This document shows, piece by piece, positions 12,876 through 22,645 of a stretch of 64,000 nt of DNA. The notes below the pieces were generated by a model. The model was not told the DNA's origin. It saw only the letters and a program-made list of their open reading frames with translations, and did no database searches. Origin of the DNA: Nannobrachium achirus (lineage: Eukaryota; Chordata; Actinopteri; Myctophiformes; Myctophidae); NCBI GenBank assembly GCA_963921795.1, contig OY997653.1:23298658-23362657 (forward strand). Direction: 5' to 3'. Each line of letters starts with the position of its first letter. Within the stretch, counting starts at the first letter, position 1. Position numbers and translations under genes: made by a program.

Positions 12876-13333
12876 GTAAGGAGCTGCTGCTCTTTTTTGG
12901 GACCTTCCCGGTTAGGTCTGGTTATATGGAAACATAAGCAGAACTTGGTCCTGGAACTTCATGGGTTCTTGAAAGTTCTTGGTTCAGGAAAGTTCTGGTT
13001 CTAGTTCATTTTTCTTTAAGCCAAGGGGTGAGCCGTAGCTAGAGGCTATGGTCATCTGGGGCGGATGGAAAGGGTTTTGGGAACCCCTATCCCTTTCCCA
13101 GTGTTTCCCAAACTTTATAACTCAAGACCCAAAAGAGAAATGAGACGTTTTCTCTGGACAAAAAGCAGTGAAAATAGCAGATCGGTGTTACTTATGAAAT
13201 ACTTTTAGAAAAATGTTGCCCTATCCAATTTAAGGCCCGTTTACACGACGGAAACGCAAAAGGGAAAACCTCTTCCCGGAGTGAAAATCTTTGAAACGAT
13301 CCTCCTTGCGTTTCCGTCTGAACGCTGGATTAA

Positions 13334-13648
<315 letters not shown>

Positions 13649-13734
13649 TAGTGTACCGTGTACGGCAACAACATGTGCTGTTTATGGCAATGGTTCTTAG
13701 GCCTGTCACAATTACGGGTACAAATTATTGTGTA

Positions 13735-14232
13735 TTATTATTTTATGCTTTAACTATTGAAAAATAGCAGATATACAAGCTCGCAGCGCGGCACCGAGTG
13801 CCGCGCTGCGAGCTTGTAGATCTGCTATTTTTGAAAAATCGTGAAAATTAGAATTTTGAACCGATTATATAAGTGTCTTTTGAATCCTTCTAAGATTAAA
13901 AAAAAAAAACCCTATGTTTCTATGTCAGCAATCTGGCCAGCCATCGTCAAAGAAAAGGTCCTTTTCACTTAACTGGAGCTCAGTTAGTCTGTTCTTGAGA
14001 GACTACCCAGAGGACCCCCAAAATGATATGTATTTGGCCACGGACCCCCATCTCAAAATATTTCGTTCCAGGGTCCACCCAGAAGCAAAATTTGAGTTAC
14101 AAACGTTCGCTTTGAAAATACGTGTAGAGATTTGCACCCATTTTCACGACTTTTTCAAAAATAGCAGATCTGTATATCTGCTATTTTTCACTGGTTAAAG
14201 CATTCAATAATTCTAGGCCTAAATGGGTTAAA
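13735..14232 (-). mobile_element. MITE with CCCATTTAGGC end, txlnb intron before exon 6
   Basis: Ends in CTAGGCCTAAATGGGTTAA. Palindromic modules lie near both ends (13759-13832 and about 14153-14192). It reads as the reverse of the 8797 copy. Confidence 0.7.
13759..13832. repeat. palindromic module, txlnb intron
   Basis: Nearly perfect to the centre: GCAGCGCGGCACC pairs with GTGCCGCGCTGC. Confidence 0.9.
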
Positions 14233-14293
14233 TAATAATCGTCTATGGATAAAGTGTCTGAAATGTTTGTGACGCTATATTTTTTGCGTGCAG

Positions 14294-14413
14294 CAACTGG
14301 AGAAGCTGAACAAACATCGCGACCTGCAGCTGAAGCTGGCTGACACCAGACTGGAGCAGTCCAACGCTCTGCTGGCCGAGGCTGAGGAGAAGCACAAGAG
14401 AGAGAAGGAATAT
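14294..14413 (+). CDS. txlnb: txlnb coding exon 6
   Basis: 40 codons from QLEKLNKHRDLQ to EEKHKREKEY, matching the HREL...KLEQ...AEERHKREKEY stretch of the family. The acceptor is GTGCAG and the donor TAT|GTGAGT. It is phase 0 on both sides. It immediately precedes the pair of candidate alternative exons. Confidence 0.94.
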
Positions 14414-15310
14414 GTGAGTAGTAGTCATCATCATCTAGTTGTGGGCTCGCCTGAAAGGCGAGAACACTATGTTATCTTCATTATGTATTTATCTATCAAG
14501 TTCCGACTCGACAGTATAAAGGCAGGGCCTTTAATGGAAATTGCTGTAATTAGCTGGAGTATTGGTTGAGCTTCACATGACAGTTAGCACGCTGCAGAAT
14601 ATCGTCACGTTAGGGGACATCATGGAGCCCACATTGTTTCATAGGAACAGTATTTCTAGTTAATAATTAGTCATTTTCTGCCATAATGTTTATGAGAGGT
14701 AATTGCAGTTTACCAATACAATGATGGTGGTGGTCTAGTGCAGTCCACCACCGCCTTGCTTTATTGACATGGTCAAGCAGTGGGTCTAAATGTCTCAATG
14801 GAAGAATAAGGAGACCACCTTTTAACCTCTGAGTCTGCACATGTACTAGTTATATTGTATTACAATACTCTACAGACTGGTTAAAAGAATGTTTTATAAC
14901 ATAGAGCCTGGATTGTGGCTTTGATATTTTAGTTTTTACATAGCTAATATTTTAATACATTTATTGTTGTTGTTGTTGTTGTTGATGTTGTTCAATATAA
15001 CGTGCTTTATTCACATTATCATGTGTCTTCTACAGACCAGCCTGGCCCCAAGCGCTGCCTGCATGGGCGGGCTTTTTGCAGAAACCAAAAAGTGGAAGGG
15101 CCAATCAAAGGTCTGCGCTCAGGGCCCTATGATTGACAGACACCGATTGGTTCTTCCAGCTTTTGGGTTTTTGCAAAACACCCACCTTGGAGGCCAGACC
15201 GGTCTGCAAAAGACGCATGAGAGGCGACCAAGATGGTTTACTAGGCTATCATTTATCTACCCAGAAATATATGTTTGTGTTGTGGTGATGTCATAACGAT
15301 GTATCTGTAT

Positions 15311-15691
15311 CAGGGGTCTTCAACAGGGGGTCCGGGACCCTGATGCGGTCCTCGAGTCACTACAGAGGGGCCGCCAAATGTTTGTCTGTGTGTTTTCTTT
15401 GTTTTAATATTAACCACTTGAACCCTAGCATCCCTATTCTGAGGAGAACATAAGCCGAAAACAGCAGACCTATAAGCTCACAACGCCTCTGTGAGCTTGT
15501 AGATCGGCTATTTTCTGCAAAGAGGTTTGATGTAGGAGAAAAAGAGCACAGAGCCAACGGTCAAGTGGGTTTAAGTGGTTACATTTCTGAAAAAACACAT
15601 TTAACACAAATACAATGTATTAGGCGGGTCACTGCTTCATCTCTCTCTCAGCTTAGGGGGTCCTTGGCCTGAAAAATGTTGAAGACCCCTG
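15311..15691 (+). mobile_element. hAT-Charlie-like element in txlnb intron before exon 7a
   Basis: Ends CAGGGGTCTTCAAC and GTTGAAGACCCCTG form a 14-bp terminal repeat. Inside lies a second inverted-repeat element (TTAACCACTTGAACC) carrying a palindromic module. It is the same family as the copy at 43310. Confidence 0.88.
15457..15514. repeat. palindromic module, txlnb intron
   Basis: CGAAAACAGCAGACCTATAA / CTTGTAGATCGGCTATTTTC inside the hAT at 15311. Confidence 0.85.
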
Positions 15692-15757
15692 CTCTATAAG
15701 TCTGTGCATGACGCCCTATAGACTGACTGTGATTGTATGCTGTCTCTGTCGTCGTAG

Positions 15758-15832
15758 TTACTTAGGGAGGCTATTGACAAAACAAAGAAATGCTACGCAA
15801 TGAAGGAGCAGGAGCTGGTCATGAAGAAGAAG
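15758..15832 (+). CDS. txlnb: txlnb exon 7a (alternative, alpha/gamma-taxilin-like)
   Basis: 25 codons, LLREAIDKTKKCYAMKEQEL followed by VMKKK. The acceptor is CGTAG and the donor AAG|GTAATG; phase 0 on both sides. From my recollection of the family it aligns with the LLKEA...MKQQE segment of alpha- and gamma-taxilin. It occupies the same place between KREKEY and L(T/A)LY as exon 7b, so the two look mutually exclusive rather than sequential. Confidence 0.82.
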
Positions 15833-15900
15833 GTAATGAATGCCTCTCTCTCTCTGTGTTTGATGCTAACTGTCTTCCCCTGTCTATATCCTATAACCAG
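15833..15900 (+). other. txlnb: 68-nt intron between the two alternative txlnb exons
   Basis: The intron runs from GTAATG to AACCAG. TGCTAAC at 15864-15870 is an excellent branch-point match with its branch A at 15869, 36 nt after the donor G at 15833 and 31 nt before the end of the intron, followed by a pyrimidine-rich tract. So short a donor-to-branch distance is known to hinder splicing of the two exons to each other in other mutually exclusive pairs, for example tropomyosin. Confidence 0.75.
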
Positions 15901-15975
15901 TTACTGGTACAGGCCGCTGAGTGGAAGCTGCAAGCTCAGCAACTCAAAGAGCATGGGACTCTCATGCAGGCACAG
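15901..15975 (+). CDS. txlnb: txlnb exon 7b (alternative, beta-taxilin-like)
   Basis: 25 codons, LLVQAAEWKLQAQQLKEHGT followed by LMQAQ. It matches the beta-taxilin segment LLNQAAEWKLQ. The acceptor is ACCAG with a good pyrimidine tract, and the donor CAG|GTGAAT. It is exactly as long as exon 7a and in the same phase, and is preceded by a 68-nt intron. Confidence 0.88.
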
Positions 15976-16090
15976 GTGAATATCACAAAGCGAATATAAT
16001 AATACAGAAAGCAGTTCCTGTTAAATGTTAGTGGTTCTCAAACTCTTCAGCGCGAAAGATACATTTTCTTTGTCTCACCAGGGACCAAAC

Positions 16091-16488
16091 TTAAAGGACA
16101 ACTTCACCACTTTTCAACCTGTCTTCATATAATTGGTCCTCACTAATGTTCATGTTAAAATAGACAGAAATTAAAAAAAATCTACTCAGAAACCTGTCTA
16201 CCAGACAGTGACATCATCCATGGGAATCCAAACTAATAGAAACGGCAGGCTTTCTATTCCTGAAAAGTAACCATGCTATAATGGAAGCCGTTGTTCTCGC
16301 GATACTAAAAATGTAAATATTTTGTTAAAAATCTAACCCTTAAAAAGATATATCTGCCTAACAATGATGTCACTGGTAGGTGGGTTTCTGAACTGCTCAC
16401 AGAGTAAATAATTGTGAAATTTAACATGAACATTAGTGAGGACCAATTATATGAAGATAGGTTGAAAAGTGGTGAAATCGTCCTTTTT
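16091..16488. mobile_element. long-TIR element TTAAAGGACAACTTCACC, txlnb intron
   Basis: The left arm TTAAAGGACAACTTCACCAC...ATTAGTGAGG-complement is repeated inverted at the right end (ATTAGTGAGGACCAATTATA...GAAAAGTGGTGAAATCGTCC). The arms are about 70 bp long. A related, larger copy lies at 23788-24446. Confidence 0.8.
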
Positions 16489-16717
16489 TGAAGTAACCGC
16501 TTACCTGTATTAACTACTTACAGGAAGTCCTATTTCCAAAATAGTGAACAACTTGTCGCAATTGTGACACATTGTGAGCTTGAATGTCGGCTATTTTCAG
16601 ATAGAAAATATTACCTTTCAAAGCTTCACTTCAGCACCAGGAAGTTGCTGAGTGGGCGGGGCGTGAATAGGGCTAATTCAGCAGCGAAGTGTGATGTCAC
16701 TTCCGTGAAATGGCGTG

Positions 16718-17106
16718 AAATGTCGCCCTCTACGGGGTTCATGCTGGTATTGTTTTGTATTCAAATCGCCATTGGGGAATTTGCGATCACCGCATATAAG
16801 AACTGTGTTAAAAATATAAACACACCATGCTCTCGGATTGACCCAAATGGATATGAAGCATCGACTAAGGTGGAAATGTACAGATTTACCCAAAGAGTAA
16901 CACAATAGACGCTAGAAACGAGTTACAACAGGCTATATCAGATATGAATGAATATCATAAACTATGCAGAACCCCCCCGCTGACAGAAACGCGCACATGG
17001 TGTGTTTATATTTTTAACACAGTTCTTATATGTGGTGATCGCAAATTCCCCAATGGCGATTTGAATACAAAACAATACCAGCATGAACCCGCTAGAGGGC
17101 GACATT
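16718..17106. repeat. fold-back repeat with 111-bp arms, txlnb intron
   Basis: 16718-16829 is repeated inverted at 16996-17106 with very few differences, around a 166-bp spacer. Landmarks: CGCCATTGGGGAATTTGCGA and its complement, and CACACCATG / CATGGTGTG at the inner edges. Confidence 0.9.
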
Positions 17107-17697
17107 ACGCACAAATGACGACATGGCTTCATTTCTCTATTCAGATTCTGAGGACATTCAGTAGGCCTATGGCTATGGGAGAGGATACAAGATGTATTAT
17201 TCAAGGACTGACCAAAGTGCCATGCTCACAAAAACAACAGGGTTAGGAGTTAGGACATGCAATAGAATCCTAAATGTGATTACACCCCCAGGAGTGTTTA
17301 TTCTGTGCGATTAATTCGCGTTAATTCAGACAGCTGGTTGTGTCATGATGAACACAAACACATCCGCGATTGTTCTTCTTTCTGAAACAAAGTAAAAATG
17401 TTTGTCAGAAATAAAAGCATCAACCTGCGTTATTAATGAGATTTATTTATTTTTTATTTGTGTGAAATATTCGCCAAGACATTTTGCGGATTGTTTCCTT
17501 GCAACGCTCCAAGTGTGCAAGGACCTTAATAAAGACTACATGTATACAGTAGGCCTAATACTACTGTCTATTCAGTGTTATGTCACCTGTATGTACAGTA
17601 TCAGTCATGTCATTAAGCATGCAGTTGATAAAGAAATTAACCGCTTTGGGCATGTCATTATTATATTTCAATTTCAGTATTCCCCATCCCCAACAAC

Positions 17698-17770
17698 AGA
17701 AAATAGCCAACCTACAATCTCAGAACGTGCCGTGATGCTATGTAGGTTGTGAGCTTGTAGGCTATTTTCC
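17698..17770. repeat. palindromic module, txlnb intron
   Basis: AGAAAATAGCCAACCTACAA pairs with TGAGCTTGTAGGCTATTTTC; a diverged half copy is at 19230-19275. Confidence 0.75.
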
Positions 17771-18054
17771 CCCAAAACATTTGAAATGATAAAACCTTTT
17801 TCTTTTTTTTTTTTTCTTTTTTTAATACTTAGGTGGTTAAGCTAGAGGGGCCTAACCATGTAAGCCCCTATAGCTGTATATTGTTGGAGCAAAGACAACA
17901 ACAGACAGTCGTAGAGGGAACCTAACGTTGTTGGTATTGCATGGCTTAACTCCTGAGCAATGTGGAGCATGGACATCATTCCTGAGACTAAAATGGCAGT
18001 GGTGTGAAATCTTTCTGTGGAAAACTGTACAATCAAATGAAAGGGCCGCATCTT

Positions 18055-18228
18055 AACCACTTGAACCTATAGCATCCATAATCAGCGGGGAACATTAGCC
18101 AAAAATAGACGATCTACAATATTAGATCGTCTATTTTTGGCGAAGAAATTTGTAGGGGGAAAAAAGTGGTTAATGTACAGTAAGAAAATCAGGTCTGTTT
18201 GACTAAGAATAGAGGGTTAAAGTGGTTA
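18055..18228 (+). mobile_element. stand-alone copy of the TTAACCACTTGAACC inner element
   Basis: Begins TTAACCACTTGAACCTATAG and ends GGTTAAAGTGGTTA, with the palindromic module at 18099-18140. It shows that the inner element of the 15.4 and 43.4 kb hAT copies also exists by itself. Confidence 0.7.
18099..18140. repeat. palindromic module with compensated arms
   Basis: CCAAAAATAGACGATCTA pairs perfectly with TAGATCGTCTATTTTTGG; this arm variant (GACGATC) differs from the common GCAGATC yet is matched on both sides. Confidence 0.92.
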
Positions 18229-18682
18229 CGGCTGATTTTTACTATGTGCATCAACATTACTTCAAATGTCTCTCCAGTTTTCAGGTTTGGTGACTTGGTT
18301 TTAGCAAAAACTGAATTGATTTTCCTAGGTGGTTTTTACACCTTCAATGTTGGACAAAGTAACCGTTATGAAAAGAATGGATGGAAATATTGATATACTA
18401 TATACTAGTAAGTCTACTGAACTGTAACAGTTCACAGTAGTTAAATGCCCAGGGCTCAACAATCATGTTTTAGATGTTTTGGTGTTTTAAACATGATGGG
18501 TGGGTATCCTGCATCCCAAAATGGCTAATATGATAAAGAGTTGAATATTATTCAAATTAGTTTAGTTGGTTAAAATTGACAGTAAAGCAGTAAGAGTTGA
18601 CAAATCGACAAGCATTGACTCCTGGATGCAGGTACTTTCCTCCCTGGTGGCAGCGTAGTTGTAGTTTAGGTTGACATTTTGT

Positions 18683-19224
18683 TTAAAGGGGTATTTCACT
18701 TTCAAAAAAACTTTTGGTAATTTTATCATCTAATCAGGCTTTTATGAACACCCTGAACAGTTTTTAATTAGCTTGATTGAATATTTAGATATTTGATGTA
18801 AATGTTACCAGGCCCTCCAGGCCCAGGGCCTCTCCCCACACACACCCATTGTAACTTCAAACTCCATTTTAACCATAATAGATTCATTAAAAACACACAT
18901 TATTTTTTCTGGTGACTCATACTACCCTCCTAATATGTGAGCAGGCTGTGTTTTTTCGATAACATTTTTCATTTATTTTTAATATATATTTTTTTTGTAT
19001 TTCATTTTTTCCATTTTTCCAAATAATTATTAAAAATAATTGAAAAAAGTTATCGAAAAAACACGGCCTGCTCACGTATTAGGAAGGTAAAATGAGTCTC
19101 CAGAAATAATAATGGGTGTTTTTAATGAATCTGTCATGGTTAAAATGGAGTTTGAGTTACAATGGGTTTGTATGTGGAGAGAAGCCCTACCACTGCTCCC
19201 TGTTGAAAGTGGAATATCCCTTTA
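18683..19224. mobile_element. long-TIR element TTAAAGGGGTATTTCACTTTC, txlnb intron
   Basis: Ends TTAAAGGGGTATTTCACTTT and GAAAGTGGAATATCCCTTTAA. The interior is an extended hairpin: AGCAGGCTGTGTTTTTTCGA (about 18942) pairs with TCGAAAAAACACGGCCTGCT (about 19053). The terminal form is Harbinger-like. Confidence 0.75.
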
Positions 19225-19484
19225 AGATAAAGGCCGTGATGCTATGTGGGTTGTGAGCTTGTAGGCTATTTTCCCCCAAAACATTTGAAATGATAAAACC
19301 TTTTTTCAAGTCATAGTCTTTTAAATATATATTTTTTTAGTTTGAGTCACTTTTTAGTCATCTGAAAAGATTTTGTTTTAGGCTTGTTTTAGTCGACTAA
19401 ATCTACAGTTGATTTTGTCGACAAAAATGTACTTTGGTCGGTGTTGATGGCATCGTAATGCCTTATTTTACACTTGGTTGCATG

Positions 19485-19554
19485 CTGAAAATAGCAGTCA
19501 CAGTGCGATGCGTTGCAGTGCGATGTGCTGTGTTTGTAGATCTGCTATTTTCAG
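19485..19554. repeat. palindromic module, txlnb intron
   Basis: CTGAAAATAGCAG / CTGCTATTTTCAG ends with a GCGATGCGTTGCAGTGCGAT loop. Confidence 0.85.
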
Positions 19555-19786
19555 AGTGCAACAACCGATTGCAACCAAACATAAAATGACTTGACTTTTA
19601 GTTCCACTGGATCTCTTCTCCCCTTGTCACCTAGACACAGTCTAGTTTTTATTGGTTGACGAAATTGGCCGTATATTTAGTCTTAGTTTTAAGTCATCAT
19701 AGTTTAGTTTTTATTTAGTTTTTTATTTAGCTCTTGTCATTGAAAAAAAAGAAATCGTCGCAGTTTTAGTCTACGAAATCAACACC

Positions 19787-19787
19787 A

Positions 19788-19826
<39 letters not shown>

Positions 19827-19828
19827 CA
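19787..19828 (+). repeat. (TGTC)n tract before the txlnb exon 9 acceptor
   Basis: About ten TCTG units run to CCACAG at the acceptor (exon starts 19832). Confidence 0.97.
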
Positions 19829-19831
19829 CAG

Positions 19832-19924
19832 TTGACCCTGTACTCCCAGAAGTTTGACGAGTTCCAGATCACCCTGGCCAAGAGCAACGACATCTACGTC
19901 AGCTTCAAATCGGAGATGGATAAG
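19832..19924 (+). CDS. txlnb: txlnb coding exon 9
   Basis: 31 codons, LTLYSQKFDEFQITLAKSND to FKSEMDK, the conserved LTLYxxxFEEFQxTLxKSN motif. The acceptor is CCACAG and the donor AAG|GTAGGT; phase 0 on both sides. A (TGTC)n tetranucleotide repeat lies directly upstream and serves as the pyrimidine tract. Confidence 0.95.
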
Positions 19925-20157
19925 GTAGGTGGTCGCCTGCAAGGTGGTCTTGTGCGGCCAGACCGTTGCCTCTCACAATTCTCAAACGCTTCCGGTCATA
20001 CAGTCTGGAGCAATGGAAGCTCAAATCATGAGCAAAATGTAAAGTGGATGTGAAGCCTCCTCCCCGCTTCTGTTTCGTCTTTACAGTCGCACAGATTTAT
20101 CCTAATATAAATCAAAATCCTCTAAGCATATAGCTTGATGATTAGCAGAAATGGAAA

Positions 20158-20194
<37 letters not shown>

Positions 20195-20359
20195 AATGAA
20201 AAGATATTTAAAAATATATTTGCCAGCTTTCGTTACTCGGATTTCTGGAGGTGTAGTTCCACACTATATATAGCATTTGGAGAGTGGAATAGTTGTCTGG
20301 CTACATAAGACTACCACAAGGGGTGGGGATATGTCATGTATATTCTGGTATAATTAATA

Positions 20360-20530
20360 ATTAGACCTATTCCACTCCACGGGGGAAATACAGCTGTGGT
20401 CTGCCCACAGAGGAACAGTTAGGTTGAATGTCTTGCTCAGGGACACCGTGACACGTTGCTGGGGCCGGGAATAGAATCTGGGACCTTCTCATTCCCAGGC
20501 GGGATCCCTACCCATTCAGCTATGGCCGTC
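20360..20530 (-). mobile_element. tRNA-derived SINE, minus strand, txlnb intron
   Basis: Read on the minus strand it begins GGCCATAGCTGAATGGGTAG, has a B-box-like ATTCTATTCCC and the GTGTCCCTGAGCAAGACATT block. Confidence 0.75.
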
Positions 20531-20589
20531 CTGATATGCATGGCCACAATCCTTTAGCAGAGGTGTCTCACACACTCAGCGCTTTGGAC

Positions 20590-21231
20590 TTAAAGGACAA
20601 CTCTAGACCAAATAACATACAGGCTCATTTTCCTACTGGTATTGATCCCAAATGACTGTCCATGGGGTCTATTAGGCAGAAATGCCCCTGTTGTCCAGTT
20701 TCCCCAGCAGAACCCACCAGCCCTCATCGCTTTTACGCTATTTATTTTGAGGTCAAAAGTGTGTTTTTTAATCAATGTTGTTAGTTGTCATTACACACGC
20801 ATCCAAGCCATCACTGTCCCAAACGAGCCACCACACTCTGTGAAACAGATGTTATGATGTTGTGAATTTTACCAAGTCCCGGAAAAGACGCGCTGTGATT
20901 GGCCAGTACAGTCAATTTGAATGGCAGTTGTGCCGAATGCTCACCCCAAAACATGATTTATGAGAGTGGTGGCTTGTGTGGGACAACCAAGGCATGGATG
21001 TGTTTGTAATGACAACTAGAAACACATTAATGAGACACTTTTGACCGCAACAAATAGTGTAAAGGCGATAGGCTTATAGGTTCCACTCTATGCGATGAGG
21101 GCTGCTGGGTTCTGTGGGGGAAACTGGACAAAGGGCATGGCTGCCTAATAGACCCCATGGACAATTCATTTTGGATCAATATAAGTAAGAAAATTAGCCT
21201 AGATGTTATTTAGGGCGGAGTTGTCCTTTAA
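20590..21231. mobile_element. 642-bp long-TIR element TTAAAGGACAACTC, txlnb intron
   Basis: Ends TTAAAGGACAACTCTAGACC and GCGGAGTTGTCCTTTAA. Inner arms also pair over long distances (CCATGGGGTCTATTAGGCAG with CTGCCTAATAGACCCCATGG). Confidence 0.8.
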
Positions 21232-21468
21232 TATAGAAAGCTCCTTATACCCCTTATACGTTTATGTGGATGAGACGGCGTGTATTGTGTATTTACAATG
21301 CTGTGTAAATACACCGGATTTAGCAAGAATGATAGTTTCCATCCTTGTAGATTGTAGATTTTCAACGTGTGTCACAAAGTATTGATTAAGTCATTTGCTA
21401 TGTCATGCGGAATGCTGTCAGCGTCAGCACAACTCTTTCAATGTGAAACATGTTTGTGGTTGTTTTAG

Positions 21469-21564
21469 ATGACAGGGAAGATGAAGAAACTGGAGAAGGA
21501 GTCCAACATTTGGAAGACGAGGTTCGAGAGCTGCAACCAGGCTCTGGCTGGCATGATTGCAGAG
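21469..21564 (+). CDS. txlnb: txlnb coding exon 10
   Basis: 32 codons, MTGKMKKLEKESNIWKTRFE to MIAE, matching KKMKKLEKDTATWKxRFENCN of the family. The acceptor is TTTTAG and the donor GAG|GTATGT; phase 0 on both sides. Confidence 0.95.
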
Positions 21565-21945
21565 GTATGTTCTGTATGGTGATGCCGTTGTCACACAAAG
21601 TCTCCTTTCAGGTCATGTCTGTGGTTCTCAATCTGTTGGAGACACCCCCCCATAATCCATTTGGAACCTACAGTACCCAAGGAACCCTGAGGGTTAGGGT
21701 TGTGAAGACAACCAATAAATTACCAGTTAAATTTGTAATTTTAACTACTTTTTGTAGCTTGTTTCAGCTACCTTTCATGATAGTTGGATGGGATGTTGTC
21801 ATACAGGACAACTACCATCACATTTAAGTTCATCACAGAAGAAAGTTCAAGTCAGTCCAGTTTACGTTTTCGTAATCGTACTCACGTTATCTAAACTCTC
21901 CTGATATTATTCTAAGTTGAAAAAGATTACAGTATTTGCACTCGT

Positions 21946-22050
21946 GGTGCAGGGGTCAAGTCACTGTCCCCCGCTGCGAAATATATGGTTCAAATCCACC
22001 GCAGTGCAGCCAAGCGCTTAATCAAACACATTTGTGCTGCATACAGCACA
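21946..22050 (+). mobile_element. tRNA-like SINE head, txlnb intron before exon 11
   Basis: GTGGTGCAGGGGTCAAGTCA followed by the B box GGTTCAAATCC. The tail is not recognised, so the boundaries are approximate. Confidence 0.5.
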
Positions 22051-22273
22051 AATATGTATGGGGAATTTTATAGCAACTAAATTGGGAGAAAAATGGGGAA
22101 GAATAATCATTTGGACCTGCTATTTGACCGTGATCTCACTGTTCTTTCCATTCGATTCTGTATCACGTTCTTGCGCCCACTCCACTCCCCCTCTGCTCTG
22201 CTCCCCTCCCGTCGCATTCACCTCACTAACCCATGCATTTACCCTCTGCCTCCATTCCTGCTCTCCTCCGCAG

Positions 22274-22447
22274 CGGGCAGAGAAAGACAAAGAGTTTGAG
22301 TCGTTTGTGGTGAAGATCCAGAAGCTGGAGCTGCTGTGCCGGGCCCTGCAGGAGGAGAGGAAGGCCCTGTACGACAAGATCAAGGACGTCCGCAGCGCCA
22401 ACACCCAGTCTGGCCTCGCCTTCCACGCCAACATGACCCTGCCCGAG
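22274..22447 (+). CDS. txlnb: txlnb coding exon 11
   Basis: 58 codons, beginning RAEKDKEFESFVVKIQKLEL and including LCRALQEERK, the end of the taxilin coiled coil. The acceptor is CCGCAG and the donor CCCGAG|GTAGGG; phase 0 on both sides. The donor is built from one G of the target duplication plus the first bases of a hAT MITE that forms the whole next intron. Confidence 0.95.
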
Positions 22448-22448
22448 G

Positions 22449-22644
22449 TAGGGATGGGACCAAGTGAAAATGTCATATCACGATTATTGTGACAAAATAA
22501 ATCGTTATTCACTATTTTATCGCGATAATTTAAATCCATTATCCTGGGGCGGAACATTTGCCACGTCAAATCTCCCACGATACGATTATTGTGAGTGTTT
22601 TTATCACGATAAGGATAAACCATAATATCGATGTCCCATCCCTA
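22449..22644 (-). mobile_element. hAT MITE (TAGGGATGGGAC family) that constitutes the entire txlnb intron 22448-22645
   Basis: 196-bp element with terminal repeats TAGGGATGGGAC at the left and GTCCCATCCCTA at the right. It is an internally deleted, reversed copy of the elements at 30505 and 61598, with the same end blocks containing CACGATTATTGTGACA and the segment complementary to CGCCCCAGGATAATGG. Flanks are GCCCGAGG (22441-22448) and GTCCGAGG (22645-22652), a 7/8 target duplication typical of hAT. Intron GT is target G plus element T; intron AG is element A plus target G. Without splicing the frame reaches a stop inside the element. Confidence 0.92.
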
Positions 22645-22645
22645 G

